Origin: Bacillus siamensis KCTC 13613 | Lineage (GTDB): Bacteria > Bacillota > Bacilli > Bacillales > Bacillaceae | NCBI RefSeq assembly: GCF_000262045.1 | Contig: NZ_AJVF01000021.1 | Coordinates: 104,167-168,166 of the forward strand | Reading direction: 5' to 3' | DNA: 64,000 nt | In this document: positions 26,012 to 34,839 of the stretch, in pieces | Position numbering within the stretch: the first letter of the stretch is position 1 | Layout: each line of letters starts with the position of its first letter | Notes under the pieces: generated by a model | Seen by the model: the letters and a program-made list of their open reading frames with translations, nothing else | Told to the model about the DNA's origin: nothing | Database searches by the model: none | Program-made: the position numbers and the translations under genes

Positions 26012-26673
26012 TTTTGTTCACGGCCGCCGCCTATCTGGCCATGGTGAAATTATATGTACGCTTTCCATATCCCTTTCTCATACCCGTGTTGACGACTACG
26101 ATTTTCATTATTGCCGTCCTGCTTGTTTTTCATATTCCGTATAAAGAGTATATGGTCGGCGGACAATGGATCAATTCACTGCTCGGCCCCGCCGTGGTGG
26201 CTTTGGCATACCCGCTTTATAAGCAGCGCCGGATGTTAATCAAGTATATGTTTCCGATTATCGGCGGCGTATTGGCCGGTTTATTCTCCGGAATGGTCAG
26301 CGGCCTGTTATTTGCAGAGCTGTTCGGCATCAGCCGGAGTTTGATTTTGTCCATCATTCCAAAATCAATCACGACTCCCGTCGCCATTCAGATCGCGTCC
26401 GGTATCGGTGGTGTCCCTTCCATGACAGTCGTGTTCGTCATGATCGCAGGGTTTTCCGGCGTCATCTTAGGGCCGCTGCTTCTCAAGTGGATCCGCATCC
26501 GCAGCTCACTCGGGAAAGGAATTGCATTCGGGAGCGCCTCCCATGCGCTCGGCACCTCAAAAGCAATGGAATACGGAGAATTAACAGTCTCCATGAGTTC
26601 TGTCTCCATGACGCTCTGCGCCGTGTTAGGATCGGTCTTCGGACCTGTCGTAGCATGGATGTTTCAAATTTAA
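25981..26673 (+). CDS. CidB/LrgB-family membrane protein
   Basis: A 230-residue, multi-span protein with the family core LLGPAVVALAYPLYKQRRML (about residues 62-81), PKSITTPVAIQIASGIGGVPSMTVVFVMIAG (about 129-159) and FGSASHALGTSKAMEYGE (about 183-200). GTG start at 25981 with AAAGGAG upstream. With the preceding CidA/LrgA-like gene it would form a two-component membrane system; substrate could be pyruvate or another small acid, as for PftAB/YwbHG, but the MarR-type regulator differs from the LysR or LytTS control of those. Confidence 0.88.
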   Translation: MQQACIAILIILFTAAAYLAMVKLYVRFPYPFLIPVLTTTIFIIAVLLVFHIPYKEYMVGGQWINSLLGPAVVALAYPLYKQRRMLIKYMFPIIGGVLAGLFSGMVSGLLFAELFGISRSLILSIIPKSITTPVAIQIASGIGGVPSMTVVFVMIAGFSGVILGPLLLKWIRIRSSLGKGIAFGSASHALGTSKAMEYGELTVSMSSVSMTLCAVLGSVFGPVVAWMFQI

Positions 26674-26702
26674 AGCTGGCGGTTCTCCGTCAGCTTTTTT
26701 AT
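26673..26702 (+). terminator. Terminator of the lrgAB-like operon
   Basis: AAAGCTGGCGG / CCGTCAGCTTT hairpin followed by TTTT. Confidence 0.8.
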
Positions 26703-26785
26703 ATGCAGATTATCTCATTTTCTTCCAATATAGATGTTTCATTTGTAAGAAGAATGGTAAAGTAGAAAACAAGGAGGGATTTAAG

Positions 26786-27628
26786 ATGACTGCAGCAATT
26801 CCGCAAAAGAAACTGCTGGATGGGACAAGCATTCCCGCGATCGGCTTCGGTACATACGCTCTTCATGGAAACAACGGCGTTCATGCCGTTACCAGCGCCA
26901 TTGATATCGGCTATCGCCTGATTGACACCGCTTATAACTATGAAAATGAAGGGGCGGTCGGAGAAGCCATCAAGAGAAGCTCTGTTCCGAGAGAGCAGCT
27001 ATACGTGACGTCCAAGCTTCCGGGACGCTACCATGAATATGACAAAGCTGTACAAACTATCCAAGAATCTTTATACCGCGCCGGTCTGGATTACTATGAC
27101 CTGTATCTCGTCCATTGGCCGAATCCGAAACAAGACCGCTACACTGAAGCATGGCAGGCACTGATTGATGCGAAAAAATGGGGCCTGATCCGCTCCATCG
27201 GCGTCTGCAATTTCCTGCCTGAGCATATCGAACGGCTCGAACGTGAAACCGGCGTAAAGCCAGGCATAAACCAAATTGAACTGCATCCCGCTTTTAATCA
27301 GCAGCAGCAGCGGCAATGGCATGAAGAACAGGGCATCGTGACAGAATCATGGAGTCCGTTAGCCCGCGCCGGTGAAGTATTGAACGATCAAAAACTCGGA
27401 CAGATTGCGGACAAATACGATAAAACCATTTCTCAAGTCATTTTACGCTGGCATATTCAGCTGGGCGCCATCCCGATTCCAAAATCAGCATCCCCAGAGC
27501 GCCAGCTCGAAAACATCTCTGTTTTTGATTTCTCTCTTGATGAAAACGACATGAAACTTATCGATTCGCTTACCCGCCCCGACGGACGCATAAACGGCCA
27601 AGACCCGGCGGAGTATGAGGAGTTTTAA
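26786..27628 (+). CDS. Aldo/keto reductase
   Basis: A 280-residue NADPH-dependent TIM-barrel reductase of the AKR5-like group (YvgN/YtbE, 2,5-diketogluconate reductase relatives). The catalytic tetrad is visible: D and Y in RLIDTAYNYENE (D53, Y58), K in YVTSKLPG (K83) and H in DLYLVHWPNP (H114). IPIPKSASPERQLENISVFDF (about 235-255) is the NADP phosphate-binding segment. Physiological substrate unknown. RBS AAGGAGGG precedes the start and a terminator follows, so it is monocistronic. Confidence 0.9.
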   Translation: MTAAIPQKKLLDGTSIPAIGFGTYALHGNNGVHAVTSAIDIGYRLIDTAYNYENEGAVGEAIKRSSVPREQLYVTSKLPGRYHEYDKAVQTIQESLYRAGLDYYDLYLVHWPNPKQDRYTEAWQALIDAKKWGLIRSIGVCNFLPEHIERLERETGVKPGINQIELHPAFNQQQQRQWHEEQGIVTESWSPLARAGEVLNDQKLGQIADKYDKTISQVILRWHIQLGAIPIPKSASPERQLENISVFDFSLDENDMKLIDSLTRPDGRINGQDPAEYEEF

Positions 27629-27642
27629 GCAAGCACATAAAG

Positions 27643-27673
27643 AAAGCTGACGGCATCATTCGTCAGCTTTTTT
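27643..27673 (+). terminator. Terminator of the aldo/keto reductase gene
   Basis: AAAGCTGACG / CGTCAGCTTT with an 8-base loop and TTTTTT. The A/T flanks allow use by ybdO from the other side. Confidence 0.85.
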
Positions 27674-27679
27674 CTCATT

Positions 27680-28846
27680 TTATATACGCACACCCAGCTC
27701 CCGTTTCCATTCAGAAAGCCAATCCGTATCCCCAGATCCGTATTGCCTGCTTTGGCCGGTATCACGCAGAGATCCGTCTTTGTAATCAATGGACAGCACC
27801 AAATCAGGAATGGCATCATAACCCGTTCTCGCCAGCTTCGTAAGCGCCTGTCCGTAATGGGCAGCCGCTTCTGCCGCCGTATGTTTCAGCAAAGGATCGT
27901 GCTGCAGCGCTTCCTTATAAACCTCTAAAAGGTCGCGTCCGTCTTCTGTGACGTACTTCCCGCCCACAGTCTGCAAGTCTTTCAGATGATAGCCGGTCAC
28001 CTCATACATTTCCCGAACGACTTGATATTTCTCATACGCTTCCGGCGTAAACTGCGAGGAGTCATCACTCCGGCTGCGAATGATGTGCGCAAACAGCTCT
28101 TTGCTGTTTTCCCCGGAGTTTAAGACAGCTTCGATCTGCTGAGTGAGCTCTTGATCGTCAGTCCCGCTCACTTTTAACAGATAATCAATCGGCGATATCG
28201 TAAATGTAAGATTCGCGCCCTCCGGAATCTGAATATGATTCCGATGAAAAAGCACACCGATTTGCTGATTGACCTGCCCTCTCTGAAACACCTTTTCATT
28301 TTCTCCTTGAATCTCTCCATTGAGTTTTTCACCCCGAAACGCAGCATCACGGAAATCATAGCTTTGGGCTTTCCCCTTAAACAGCCATTCCGTTTCATTA
28401 TGATAAGCGGCCTGACGCTCTGATTCTGTTAAATCACTCCTGAAATAAGGTGAATCGGGACGCTGGTATTTGTCCTTAATAAAACGCAAAGGATCTGATT
28501 TTCGTTTATTGATTTCATTGATACGGCTGTATTTCTCATCAAGAATCCTGCTTGCAATATCACTCTCAGACTCATACGGATTATCAGCGGCTATTACCGT
28601 CTCATTCCCATTATTCGTAATCGTTTTCTGATTTGCGGATTGATATAAACGGGACAGGCTGCTCCCTTTCTCAGTGACACCGCTCCTTGAATAATTCACC
28701 TGGCTCAGATCGCGGGTCCCGCCTGATTGAATCAATAACCGGTCCGGCCTTTTTGCCGCATCTTTCGCATTTGTTTTGGAAGAATACTGCTGAAGCACTT
28801 GCTGAGCCATTACTTGATTTTTTATATATCGAGCGTTTAGGCGCAT
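27680..28846 (-). CDS. ybdO: YbdO-like protein (DUF4885)
   Basis: A 388-residue soluble protein with no signal peptide or membrane span, matching B. subtilis YbdO in size and neighbourhood. Features: Gln/Ser-rich N-terminus (MAQQVLQQYSSKTNAKD), a central charged helical part (ILDEKYSRINEINKRKSDPLRFIKDKY), and a conserved C-terminal region with IPEGANLTFTISPIDYLLKVSG and SEWKRELGVRI. YbdO is linked in B. subtilis to the SigW/Abh-controlled set but its function is unknown. The start is preceded by GGAGGTTAAAAAC. Confidence 0.78.
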   Translation of the reverse strand: MRLNARYIKNQVMAQQVLQQYSSKTNAKDAAKRPDRLLIQSGGTRDLSQVNYSRSGVTEKGSSLSRLYQSANQKTITNNGNETVIAADNPYESESDIASRILDEKYSRINEINKRKSDPLRFIKDKYQRPDSPYFRSDLTESERQAAYHNETEWLFKGKAQSYDFRDAAFRGEKLNGEIQGENEKVFQRGQVNQQIGVLFHRNHIQIPEGANLTFTISPIDYLLKVSGTDDQELTQQIEAVLNSGENSKELFAHIIRSRSDDSSQFTPEAYEKYQVVREMYEVTGYHLKDLQTVGGKYVTEDGRDLLEVYKEALQHDPLLKHTAAEAAAHYGQALTKLARTGYDAIPDLVLSIDYKDGSLRDTGQSRQYGSGDTDWLSEWKRELGVRI

Positions 28847-28979
28847 GTTTTTAACCTCCGCTTGAGATGATGTTCTAGTGTTTTTATCGGCTGTTTCTCA
28901 GTTGATTTTAACCTTAAATAACAAATTTTTACATAAGGGCTATTTTTATATATGATGAAGTAAAAAGGGGGATTTTTCC

Positions 28980-29846
28980 ATGAAGAAGTATATATCTATT
29001 CTATTTGTCACTGCAATCGTATTATCAGGCGTATTGTTTGCACCTTCAGCTTCAGCCTCTGCGTTTCAAGTAAGTACTATTACAGGAAATCACTCATTTG
29101 AAACTGCCAATCCAGTCGGCTACTGGAAATATAAAAATATTGATACAGCCGTATTGCCGAAAGGGGAAAAAGAATCGTACTTCACTTTCACTGCCAATAA
29201 GGGAGAAAGACTCTATGTCAGGAGCTCAACAAGAAGTGAATACAAGGGAATGAGCATTGAAATTTATAATAAAAATAAAGTGCTGGTCAGTAAAGGCACA
29301 GAAGTGATAAACCCTGATACGCTGCTTCCTTTTATCTATGCCATTACAGATGCGAAAGAAAATAACGAGACGTTCTACGTGAAAGTGTCCCGCGGCTCAT
29401 ACACTGACGATATATACTTTACACTCTCCATTTACGATCGCATCAAAGCCGGAAGCGAGACCTTCGCATTCAGCGGCACAGCTGAAAATAAAGGAAATAC
29501 AAGCCTCAGTCCGAACGGATCGGATTCAACCGTTCTCAGGCTCGACTTAACCAAACAGACAAGCATTCCAAAAGACGCCATAGTGAAAAGAATCAGCACC
29601 ACCGCGACTCAAATACCAAGTCAAGGAAACACAAGACACTGCATAATGCCTGAAGAAAATAAAGTGTGGCACCGCGCACTCGCAAACAGCTCCACTCAAG
29701 GAAATTACGGTATCACACTGGATGATAACCTCTCAATCTCAAGCATCTGGAATTTTAAATACAACACACTTGCAACAGCTAGATCGACTATGAAAAATGT
29801 AAAATTGAAGATTGATTATGAGTATGATGTGACATCACAGTATTAA
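28980..29846 (+). CDS. ybdN: YbdN-like secreted protein
   Basis: A 288-residue exported protein. Signal peptide KKYISILFVTAIVLSGVLFAPSASASA (cleavage near residue 27). The mature part begins with a pre-peptidase-like beta-sandwich (WKYKNIDTAVLPKGEKESYFTFTANKGERLYVRSST, about 50-90, and TFYVKVSRGSYTDDIYFTLSIYD, about 138-160) and ends in a second beta domain with SISSIWNFKYNTLATARSTM. This corresponds to B. subtilis YbdN. RBS AAGGGGG precedes the start. Function unknown. It is divergent from ybdO. Confidence 0.78.
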   Translation: MKKYISILFVTAIVLSGVLFAPSASASAFQVSTITGNHSFETANPVGYWKYKNIDTAVLPKGEKESYFTFTANKGERLYVRSSTRSEYKGMSIEIYNKNKVLVSKGTEVINPDTLLPFIYAITDAKENNETFYVKVSRGSYTDDIYFTLSIYDRIKAGSETFAFSGTAENKGNTSLSPNGSDSTVLRLDLTKQTSIPKDAIVKRISTTATQIPSQGNTRHCIMPEENKVWHRALANSSTQGNYGITLDDNLSISSIWNFKYNTLATARSTMKNVKLKIDYEYDVTSQY

Positions 29847-29856
29847 TGAGAAGAAC

Positions 29857-29883
29857 AGCCGCCCATTATGCGGGCGGCTTTCT
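29857..29883 (+). terminator. Terminator of ybdN
   Basis: AGCCGCCC / GGGCGGCT hairpin with a T-rich tail. Confidence 0.75.
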
Positions 29884-29921
29884 CCTTGGGTTTAGGTTAA
29901 TTTATGAGCCCGTTCCATGCC

Positions 29922-30593
29922 TTATCCTGTTGTAAATTCTTTTTTATGATAGATAGCTGCGGCTATGAAAAATGAAATGAGATATAAGATAACGCCGATC
30001 ATGAGATATATAATCGAGACATATAAAGAAGGATTTATGTGCAAAAATGACGGCGATAATTGTTCTGCTACATAACCAACGACACTTTGCAATCCAAAGG
30101 TAGCAAAAAGTCCCCCCATTGCACCTCCAATTACAATAGCATCAGACTTTTCCGGGCCTATCATGTAGAGAAGAGGATAAACGATTGCACCTGCAAAGAG
30201 AACGATGAACGTTCCAAAAGAGACAATATTCAATATGCCGTCAATTCGATCATCAGAACCCAGGCTGTATACAAAGAAAACGCCATAAGATATTACAGCT
30301 CCGATCACAACAACCAAAAGATAGAAGACATAGTGGCTTTGAACAATATTTGTTCTGCTGACCGGTAAAGTCAGCACATACTTGTCATAACCAGACTTAC
30401 TCTCATACTTTATAACCTCAAGTGCGGGCATGACGACAAACAAAATAATCAGCATAGCAACAAAACGATGCATTGAAGCGTCTCCAAAATAAAAGATGAC
30501 TGCTGATATCAATATGGCCAACCCCGTGTATGCAAAGAAACTTCGATAAACTAAGTAATAGTTAGTCAATAACAGACCTCTCATGTTTTTCAC
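29922..30593 (-). CDS. ABC-2 type exporter permease
   Basis: A 223-residue permease with six spans and the cytoplasmic loop MPALEVIKYESKSGYDKYVLTLPVSRTNIVQSHY (about 55-88), the hallmark of the ABC2_membrane_5 (PmtB-like) family. It overlaps the ATPase gene by 32 bases, so the two are coupled. Members export cytolytic peptides or give immunity to them, but no peptide gene is evident here. It lies where B. subtilis carries the skf (killing factor) transporter and may fill a comparable role; that is inference. Confidence 0.78.
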   Translation of the reverse strand: MKNMRGLLLTNYYLVYRSFFAYTGLAILISAVIFYFGDASMHRFVAMLIILFVVMPALEVIKYESKSGYDKYVLTLPVSRTNIVQSHYVFYLLVVVIGAVISYGVFFVYSLGSDDRIDGILNIVSFGTFIVLFAGAIVYPLLYMIGPEKSDAIVIGGAMGGLFATFGLQSVVGYVAEQLSPSFLHINPSLYVSIIYLMIGVILYLISFFIAAAIYHKKEFTTG

Positions 30594-31437
30594 TCCTCGT
30601 TAAAAAGACACTGATTTCTTCTATTGAAATGGTTTTGGCCGTTACGCCATTCGGCAATTTCTGTCGATCCGATACAAGCACACTCCAATAAGATCCATGG
30701 TTCCTTTTTGCAAGAACGATATCTTCGTTGAGCTCAGCCAATTGACCTTCATCAACATCTATAACAGTATAGCTTGCAAGAACCTTATCTTTCTCTTCAT
30801 TTAATAAAATTTCGCCATCTTTCATAATAATGATATGGCTTGCTATCTTCTCAACATCAGACATAATATGTGATGAAAGTAAAATACCGCCGTTGCATTT
30901 ACTCACAAAGCTTTTTAATTCATTTAACAGATCATCTCTTGAAGAGGGATCAAGCCCTCCCGTTGCTTCATCCAAGATTAATAATTTTGCGTTATGCGAC
31001 AAAGCAACAGCTACGGATAACTTCATTGACATGCCGCGTGAGAGTGTATTTACTTTTTTGTCCATAGGTAAAGAGAAAGATTGAACCAACCGATAAAAAT
31101 TGTCTTGGTCCCAAGCACCGAATAGTTTTTTAAATACATGATTCAGCTGCTTTATCGTAAGATGTGCGGGCAGATTCATCGCATCAAATGCGACCCCTAT
31201 ATCTTCTTTGAACTTTATATGTTTATCCAGATTCTCCTCACCAAAGATTTTCACTTTTCCTCTATCTTGAGAGATTAACCCTAATATCGTTTTAAATGTT
31301 GTTGATTTGCCTGCGCCGTTATCACCGATAAAACAAACAATGGACCCGGCAGGTACATTGAATGTGACATCTTTTAAAACAGCTTTATGACCAAAAGATT
31401 TGCTGAGGTTTCTGACTTCTAAAAGGTTTGACATCAT
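30562..31437 (-). CDS. ABC exporter ATPase
   Basis: A 291-residue ATPase with Walker A GDNGAGKSTTF (about 38-48), signature LSRGMSMKL (a variant with SRGM in place of SGGQ), Walker B LLILDEATGGLDP and switch His in LLSSHIMSDVEKI. The last ~70 residues form an accessory domain (TVIDVDEGQLAELNEDIVLAKRN). The variant signature and the Glu-Ala (DEAT) Walker B match PmtA/EcsA-like bacteriocin or peptide exporters. The first ATG of the double start (31437) follows AGGAGTGGT. Partner permease overlaps its 3' end. Confidence 0.8.
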   Translation of the reverse strand: MMSNLLEVRNLSKSFGHKAVLKDVTFNVPAGSIVCFIGDNGAGKSTTFKTILGLISQDRGKVKIFGEENLDKHIKFKEDIGVAFDAMNLPAHLTIKQLNHVFKKLFGAWDQDNFYRLVQSFSLPMDKKVNTLSRGMSMKLSVAVALSHNAKLLILDEATGGLDPSSRDDLLNELKSFVSKCNGGILLSSHIMSDVEKIASHIIIMKDGEILLNEEKDKVLASYTVIDVDEGQLAELNEDIVLAKRNHGSYWSVLVSDRQKLPNGVTAKTISIEEISVFLTRSEKHERSVID

Positions 31438-32035
31438 ACCACTCCTATCACTGTTGTCAGGACTTTTTAGGTTTGGTTACCTTTCTTCTTAAATGATGTT
31501 TTTCAGATTAGGATACTAATTTTTAAAGCATCTTCAACCTAGTTTAAATTACGGAATCAACTTCTCGTGGAATACAGTAAAAACAAAAGAGCTTTTATAT
31601 GAATGCTTGTGACTACTTGCAAAGCTCTGTGTACTTTTGGAAGTTTAATATACGTTTTAATAGGTCTTAATATTTAGATACTATAAGCGAAAAAAATCAA
31701 CAATTAGTCTATACCTGACTTAAATGGGGATAGATTAAATTGAAATGCAAAAGGAATGGAAGGATCATTCACAATGTTTATTTGAACATAGGTAATATTT
31801 AACAATTGTTACAGTTATGAATATTAACTGGAATGCGCCCCCATTATAAAATATGTCTTTCTCCGGACAATTGATATTAGAATATTTAGTTAAATTAAAC
31901 TTCAGGTTAATTAAAAAGAAATGTTCATACTAAAAACCTCCTCTAGTTTATCTCACCAAAGGGATCAAATTTTAAGATTGTATTATACATCTGTGGTTGT
32001 GTAAAGATAATATAGAAGTTTTTTAATTTTGAAAT
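31438..32035. other. AT-rich 600-base stretch without a gene
   Basis: Only tiny ORFs without ribosome sites are seen on either strand. It must hold the promoter for the ABC pair on the minus strand. Base composition is clearly lower in GC than the core genes around, in keeping with an acquired island. I see no tRNA, direct repeat or hairpin of note. Confidence 0.6.
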
Positions 32036-32575
32036 CTATTCATGTTGCAAATAAAACATCTCAATTTCATCCATTATTAAATCTGCAGGATTTTCTCCCC
32101 GTTCTTTAATATATAACATTTCAATAAGCTTATCTTTAGTTAAAAAAAGCATTACAGTACCAACATCAGAATAAATAGTATTCCGTTTAATATGAGCTGC
32201 ACTATTGGGAAGTTTAGTAGAACATATGATAGCTAATTTCCCCATAGGCGCTGTAAGATAATTATTTGTTTGTAATACTTCTTCTTTTCCAATTTCACTT
32301 GAGTCATAATTCTTAAATTCAAATAAAATCATTCTTGCATTTAATTCTCTTTTAATCTTAGCCCAAGTACTATCTCCTTGATCTTCCCTATTAGCAAATA
32401 CAGCATCTCTTCTGTCAATCCCAGAATATGTTCTAGATTGAATATAGGGCTCTCTTAATGGGGGAACAAATAAATAGGATAATATCTCAACACAAATATT
32501 TTCAAATTCACTCCAATGACTTCTACCTGGTGGGCAAGCATTTAGACGAGCCACTAAGTCAGCTACTGTACTCAT
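32036..32575 (-). CDS. Stand-alone PD-(D/E)XK nuclease-like protein
   Basis: A 179-residue protein with a plain restriction-endonuclease-fold core: helix HWSEFENICVEILSYLF (E24), strand YSGIDRRDAVFAN (D57), and MILFEFKNYD (E86-x-K88), that is the D...ExK metal site, followed by a helix (EVLQTNNYLTA) and strand KLAIICST. No DNA-recognition or methylase domain is attached. It begins 3 bases after the TIR-like/Mrr gene ends, with GGGGAGG inside that gene, so both are made together. Role by inference is a nuclease partner in a defence operon. Codon use is strongly AT-biased. Confidence 0.7.
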   Translation of the reverse strand: MSTVADLVARLNACPPGRSHWSEFENICVEILSYLFVPPLREPYIQSRTYSGIDRRDAVFANREDQGDSTWAKIKRELNARMILFEFKNYDSSEIGKEEVLQTNNYLTAPMGKLAIICSTKLPNSAAHIKRNTIYSDVGTVMLFLTKDKLIEMLYIKERGENPADLIMDEIEMFYLQHE

Positions 32576-32578
32576 ATG

Positions 32579-33400
32579 CTAAACCTCCCCATCGGTTGTA
32601 AAATATTTCATTACAAGTTCAGGGTATTTTAATATCAACTCTTTAAGTCTGCTACCATCTACTATATGTATACTTACGGATTCTTTTGCTTTCATAATTT
32701 CTAAAGCTTCTTGAGCAGCAGATGTAATTATCCCATTAGTAATTAGGATTCCTCTATAGCTCGGAAACTTTTCAGAGATTAAGTATGTGAATTTTTTTAT
32801 TGTATTAACATCTATCCTAGAATGCTTATAAAATTTACATTCGATTATCCACTTATTTTTAAAAGTCCCTATTAATTGATTCCTATTAGTTGAATTGGCT
32901 ATAATATCAACTTCATAATCATCAACTCTCCTATTTGTAGCTTCAATATTAAAACTCATTTTTTTTAATAAAGATACAATTAATTCTTCAAAAGTCCAAG
33001 GAGTAATTTTTTCAAAATCAAGGAATTGAATATTTGTTAAATACGCCACTAACATATCTATAGTTTTATTTTCACCTTGAGATAGATTAAAGCTAACAGT
33101 TCTATTCAATAAAGGATCTTTTTTCTTGCCTAGATTAACCGATATAAAATTAATATCTCGATAATTAAATTCATTTATCATTTTTAATATATTCTCTTTG
33201 TATATATAACCTCTATATTTTAAACTAGGTATCAATAAAACTACATAATCATTCGGATTAGTGTAATAATTAATATCTTTGAAGATGTCATCATTTTTCA
33301 GTACAACCTGTAATCCTTCTATTTCTAATCTGTATTGTATTTTCTCAGCTGTATGATAAGTATCTTCTGTATATAAAATTACAATTTTAGAATTCAACAA
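32579..33400 (-). CDS. TIR-like domain fused to an Mrr-type restriction endonuclease domain
   Basis: About 273 residues in two parts. Residues ~5-100 read as a flavodoxin-like TIR domain: strand KIVILYTED, helix TAEKIQYRLEIEG, strand DYVVLLIPS, then a helix starting RGYIYKENILKMI whose Glu (E69) falls exactly where the TIR NADase glutamate does in the W/Y-x-x-K-E pattern. Residues ~134-250 are an Mrr-like nuclease: helix WTFEELIVSLLKKM (E138/E139), YEVDIIAN (D165), WIIECKFYK (E187, K189), then strand GILITNG and helix. TTG at 33400 is chosen since AAGGAG is eight bases ahead; the GTG at 33409 overlaps that site. First gene of a two-nuclease operon. The TIR assignment is by pattern only. Confidence 0.68.
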   Translation of the reverse strand: MLNSKIVILYTEDTYHTAEKIQYRLEIEGLQVVLKNDDIFKDINYYTNPNDYVVLLIPSLKYRGYIYKENILKMINEFNYRDINFISVNLGKKKDPLLNRTVSFNLSQGENKTIDMLVAYLTNIQFLDFEKITPWTFEELIVSLLKKMSFNIEATNRRVDDYEVDIIANSTNRNQLIGTFKNKWIIECKFYKHSRIDVNTIKKFTYLISEKFPSYRGILITNGIITSAAQEALEIMKAKESVSIHIVDGSRLKELILKYPELVMKYFTTDGEV

Positions 33401-33409
33401 AACACTCAC

Positions 33410-33678
33410 TCCTTACACTTCCCAATTGAACCACTAAATTCCAACAATATCTATCATTCGCAAATATTACTGATTCTAGATATAAAGGTAAGTTCTAAGA
33501 CTCAACAGAGATGGTGATCCCATGGTATGATAAACACGCCCGTTGGATGGTACGTCCTTAACAGTTAGCCCATACTTATAGAAAAACAAGTTTACCTTGC
33601 ACTCTGCCTTCTTTGATATAAAGAGACGTCTGTCCAACCAATTTGACGTTTTGGCATGAGACCGCTCCTTAAAAAACA
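33410..33678. other. Intergenic stretch before the nuclease operon
   Basis: No supported gene. A 67-codon open frame (33476-33679, minus) touches the stop of the YaaC-like gene but has no recognisable family. The promoter of the nuclease operon should lie here. Confidence 0.5.
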
Positions 33679-34720
33679 TTAGATTCCTCTACGTGGAACT
33701 AAAAATTCTTCCCCTGTAATTTCAGAAGCTATTTCATGAATAAATTGATACGGTGCACTCTTTATAAATTCTGATAACAACCAATTTTGTTGGCTATTTA
33801 AATGCTTTGATAAAGTAATTGGTTCATATCTAGATAATTCACTCAATCTATGCATCGCCGCAAAAGTAATTGGTAACGAACTCAAAGGGATACTTTCATT
33901 GGTATTTGTTCGCTTTATATACCACCTACTAGATGCGCCAGCAATGTACTGTACATTCTTTCTAACTTTTTTATGATAGTTTATAAATTTAGCAGAAGTA
34001 ACAGTTTGATTACCATTCCATTTAGAGCGACCTTTAAAACGAACTATGAATTGATCTTTGAAATTGACATCTCTTTCAAAAAAATTATCTATTTTGTTTA
34101 GGGTATGCTGAGTTGCATATTTTTCATCTATTTCGGCACTAAACCAACATTCACTGGATTTATCTTTCTTAACAAAGAATACATCATCTAAGGGAATAAA
34201 TAACTCTTTACTCCCCTCAGATGTATACGTTAAGCAATATGTACGATGAATATACACAAGATTTCTCAATAAATCTTTTAATGTATATTCAACTTTAGAG
34301 TCTCCTAGTGGTATAACATCTTCAAAACATTTACATAAAGACGGCATAATGCCACCTGTTTTTAAAATAATCATTTCATTACTCAAAGCAAGCTTAGATT
34401 TTTTTCGATAACCAGAAACCCCATGCATATCTGAAAATTTAACCTCTCGTATTAATAGTAAAGTTTTAGTTGCATTTAGGAAGCAGTAATATGAGGTTAA
34501 AGGGGCTGAGGTTAACGGTAAAGATAGGGTTGCTTCATAAAACTGTTTAGCTTGTTGCCAATAAAAAAGTGCATCCTTACTACTATAGTTTTCTCTTAAG
34601 CCATAGTTCTACATATTCCCAAGGGTCACTAACCAAGACACTCTTACCGTTAAAACGGGGTTCGTTATAAGATTTTTTTAAAGTTAAATTTCTACGATTT
34701 ATTTTTATAGTGCTCGACAT
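33679..34720 (-). pseudogene. YaaC-like protein gene interrupted by a frameshift
   Basis: The intact downstream frame (from 34428) gives 249 residues whose C-terminus SLPITFAAMHRLSELSRYEP...FIKSAPYQFIHEIASE matches the YaaC-like family. The missing N-terminus is present upstream: an ATG at 34720 with AGGGGGA ahead opens a frame reading SSTIKINRRNLTLKKSYNEP and ending DPWEYVELWL, and the other frame resumes NYSSKDALFYWQQAKQFYEA. Removing one A in the CTTAAGAGAAAAC stretch near 34598 would join them into a ~346-residue protein. So it is a one-base frameshift: a decayed gene, a phase-variable A/T tract or a sequencing error. Function of the family is unknown. Confidence 0.65.
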
Positions 34721-34730
34721 TAATATCCCC

Positions 34731-34776
34731 CTAAAAAAAATCCGTTCGCTTATTTAAATTATAAGCGAACGGATAT
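34731..34776 (-). terminator. Terminator of glmS, at the edge of the AT-rich island
   Basis: Arms ATCCGTTCGCTTA / TAAGCGAACGGAT enclose a ~10-base loop and run into eight T on the minus strand. The T run is immediately followed by the ribosome site of the YaaC-like gene, so the island begins right at the terminator. Confidence 0.8.
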
Positions 34777-34839
34777 CAAACTTCCATATTTAAGAAACTT
34801 TATTGTTTCCCTACAGTGATTATCAGTAATTTTCCAACT

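Noticed and set aside
33476..33679. 67-codon open frame (minus) between the YaaC-like gene and the nuclease operon
   Set aside because: No recognisable family and no clear ribosome site; it touches the YaaC-like stop and may be part of that decayed locus.
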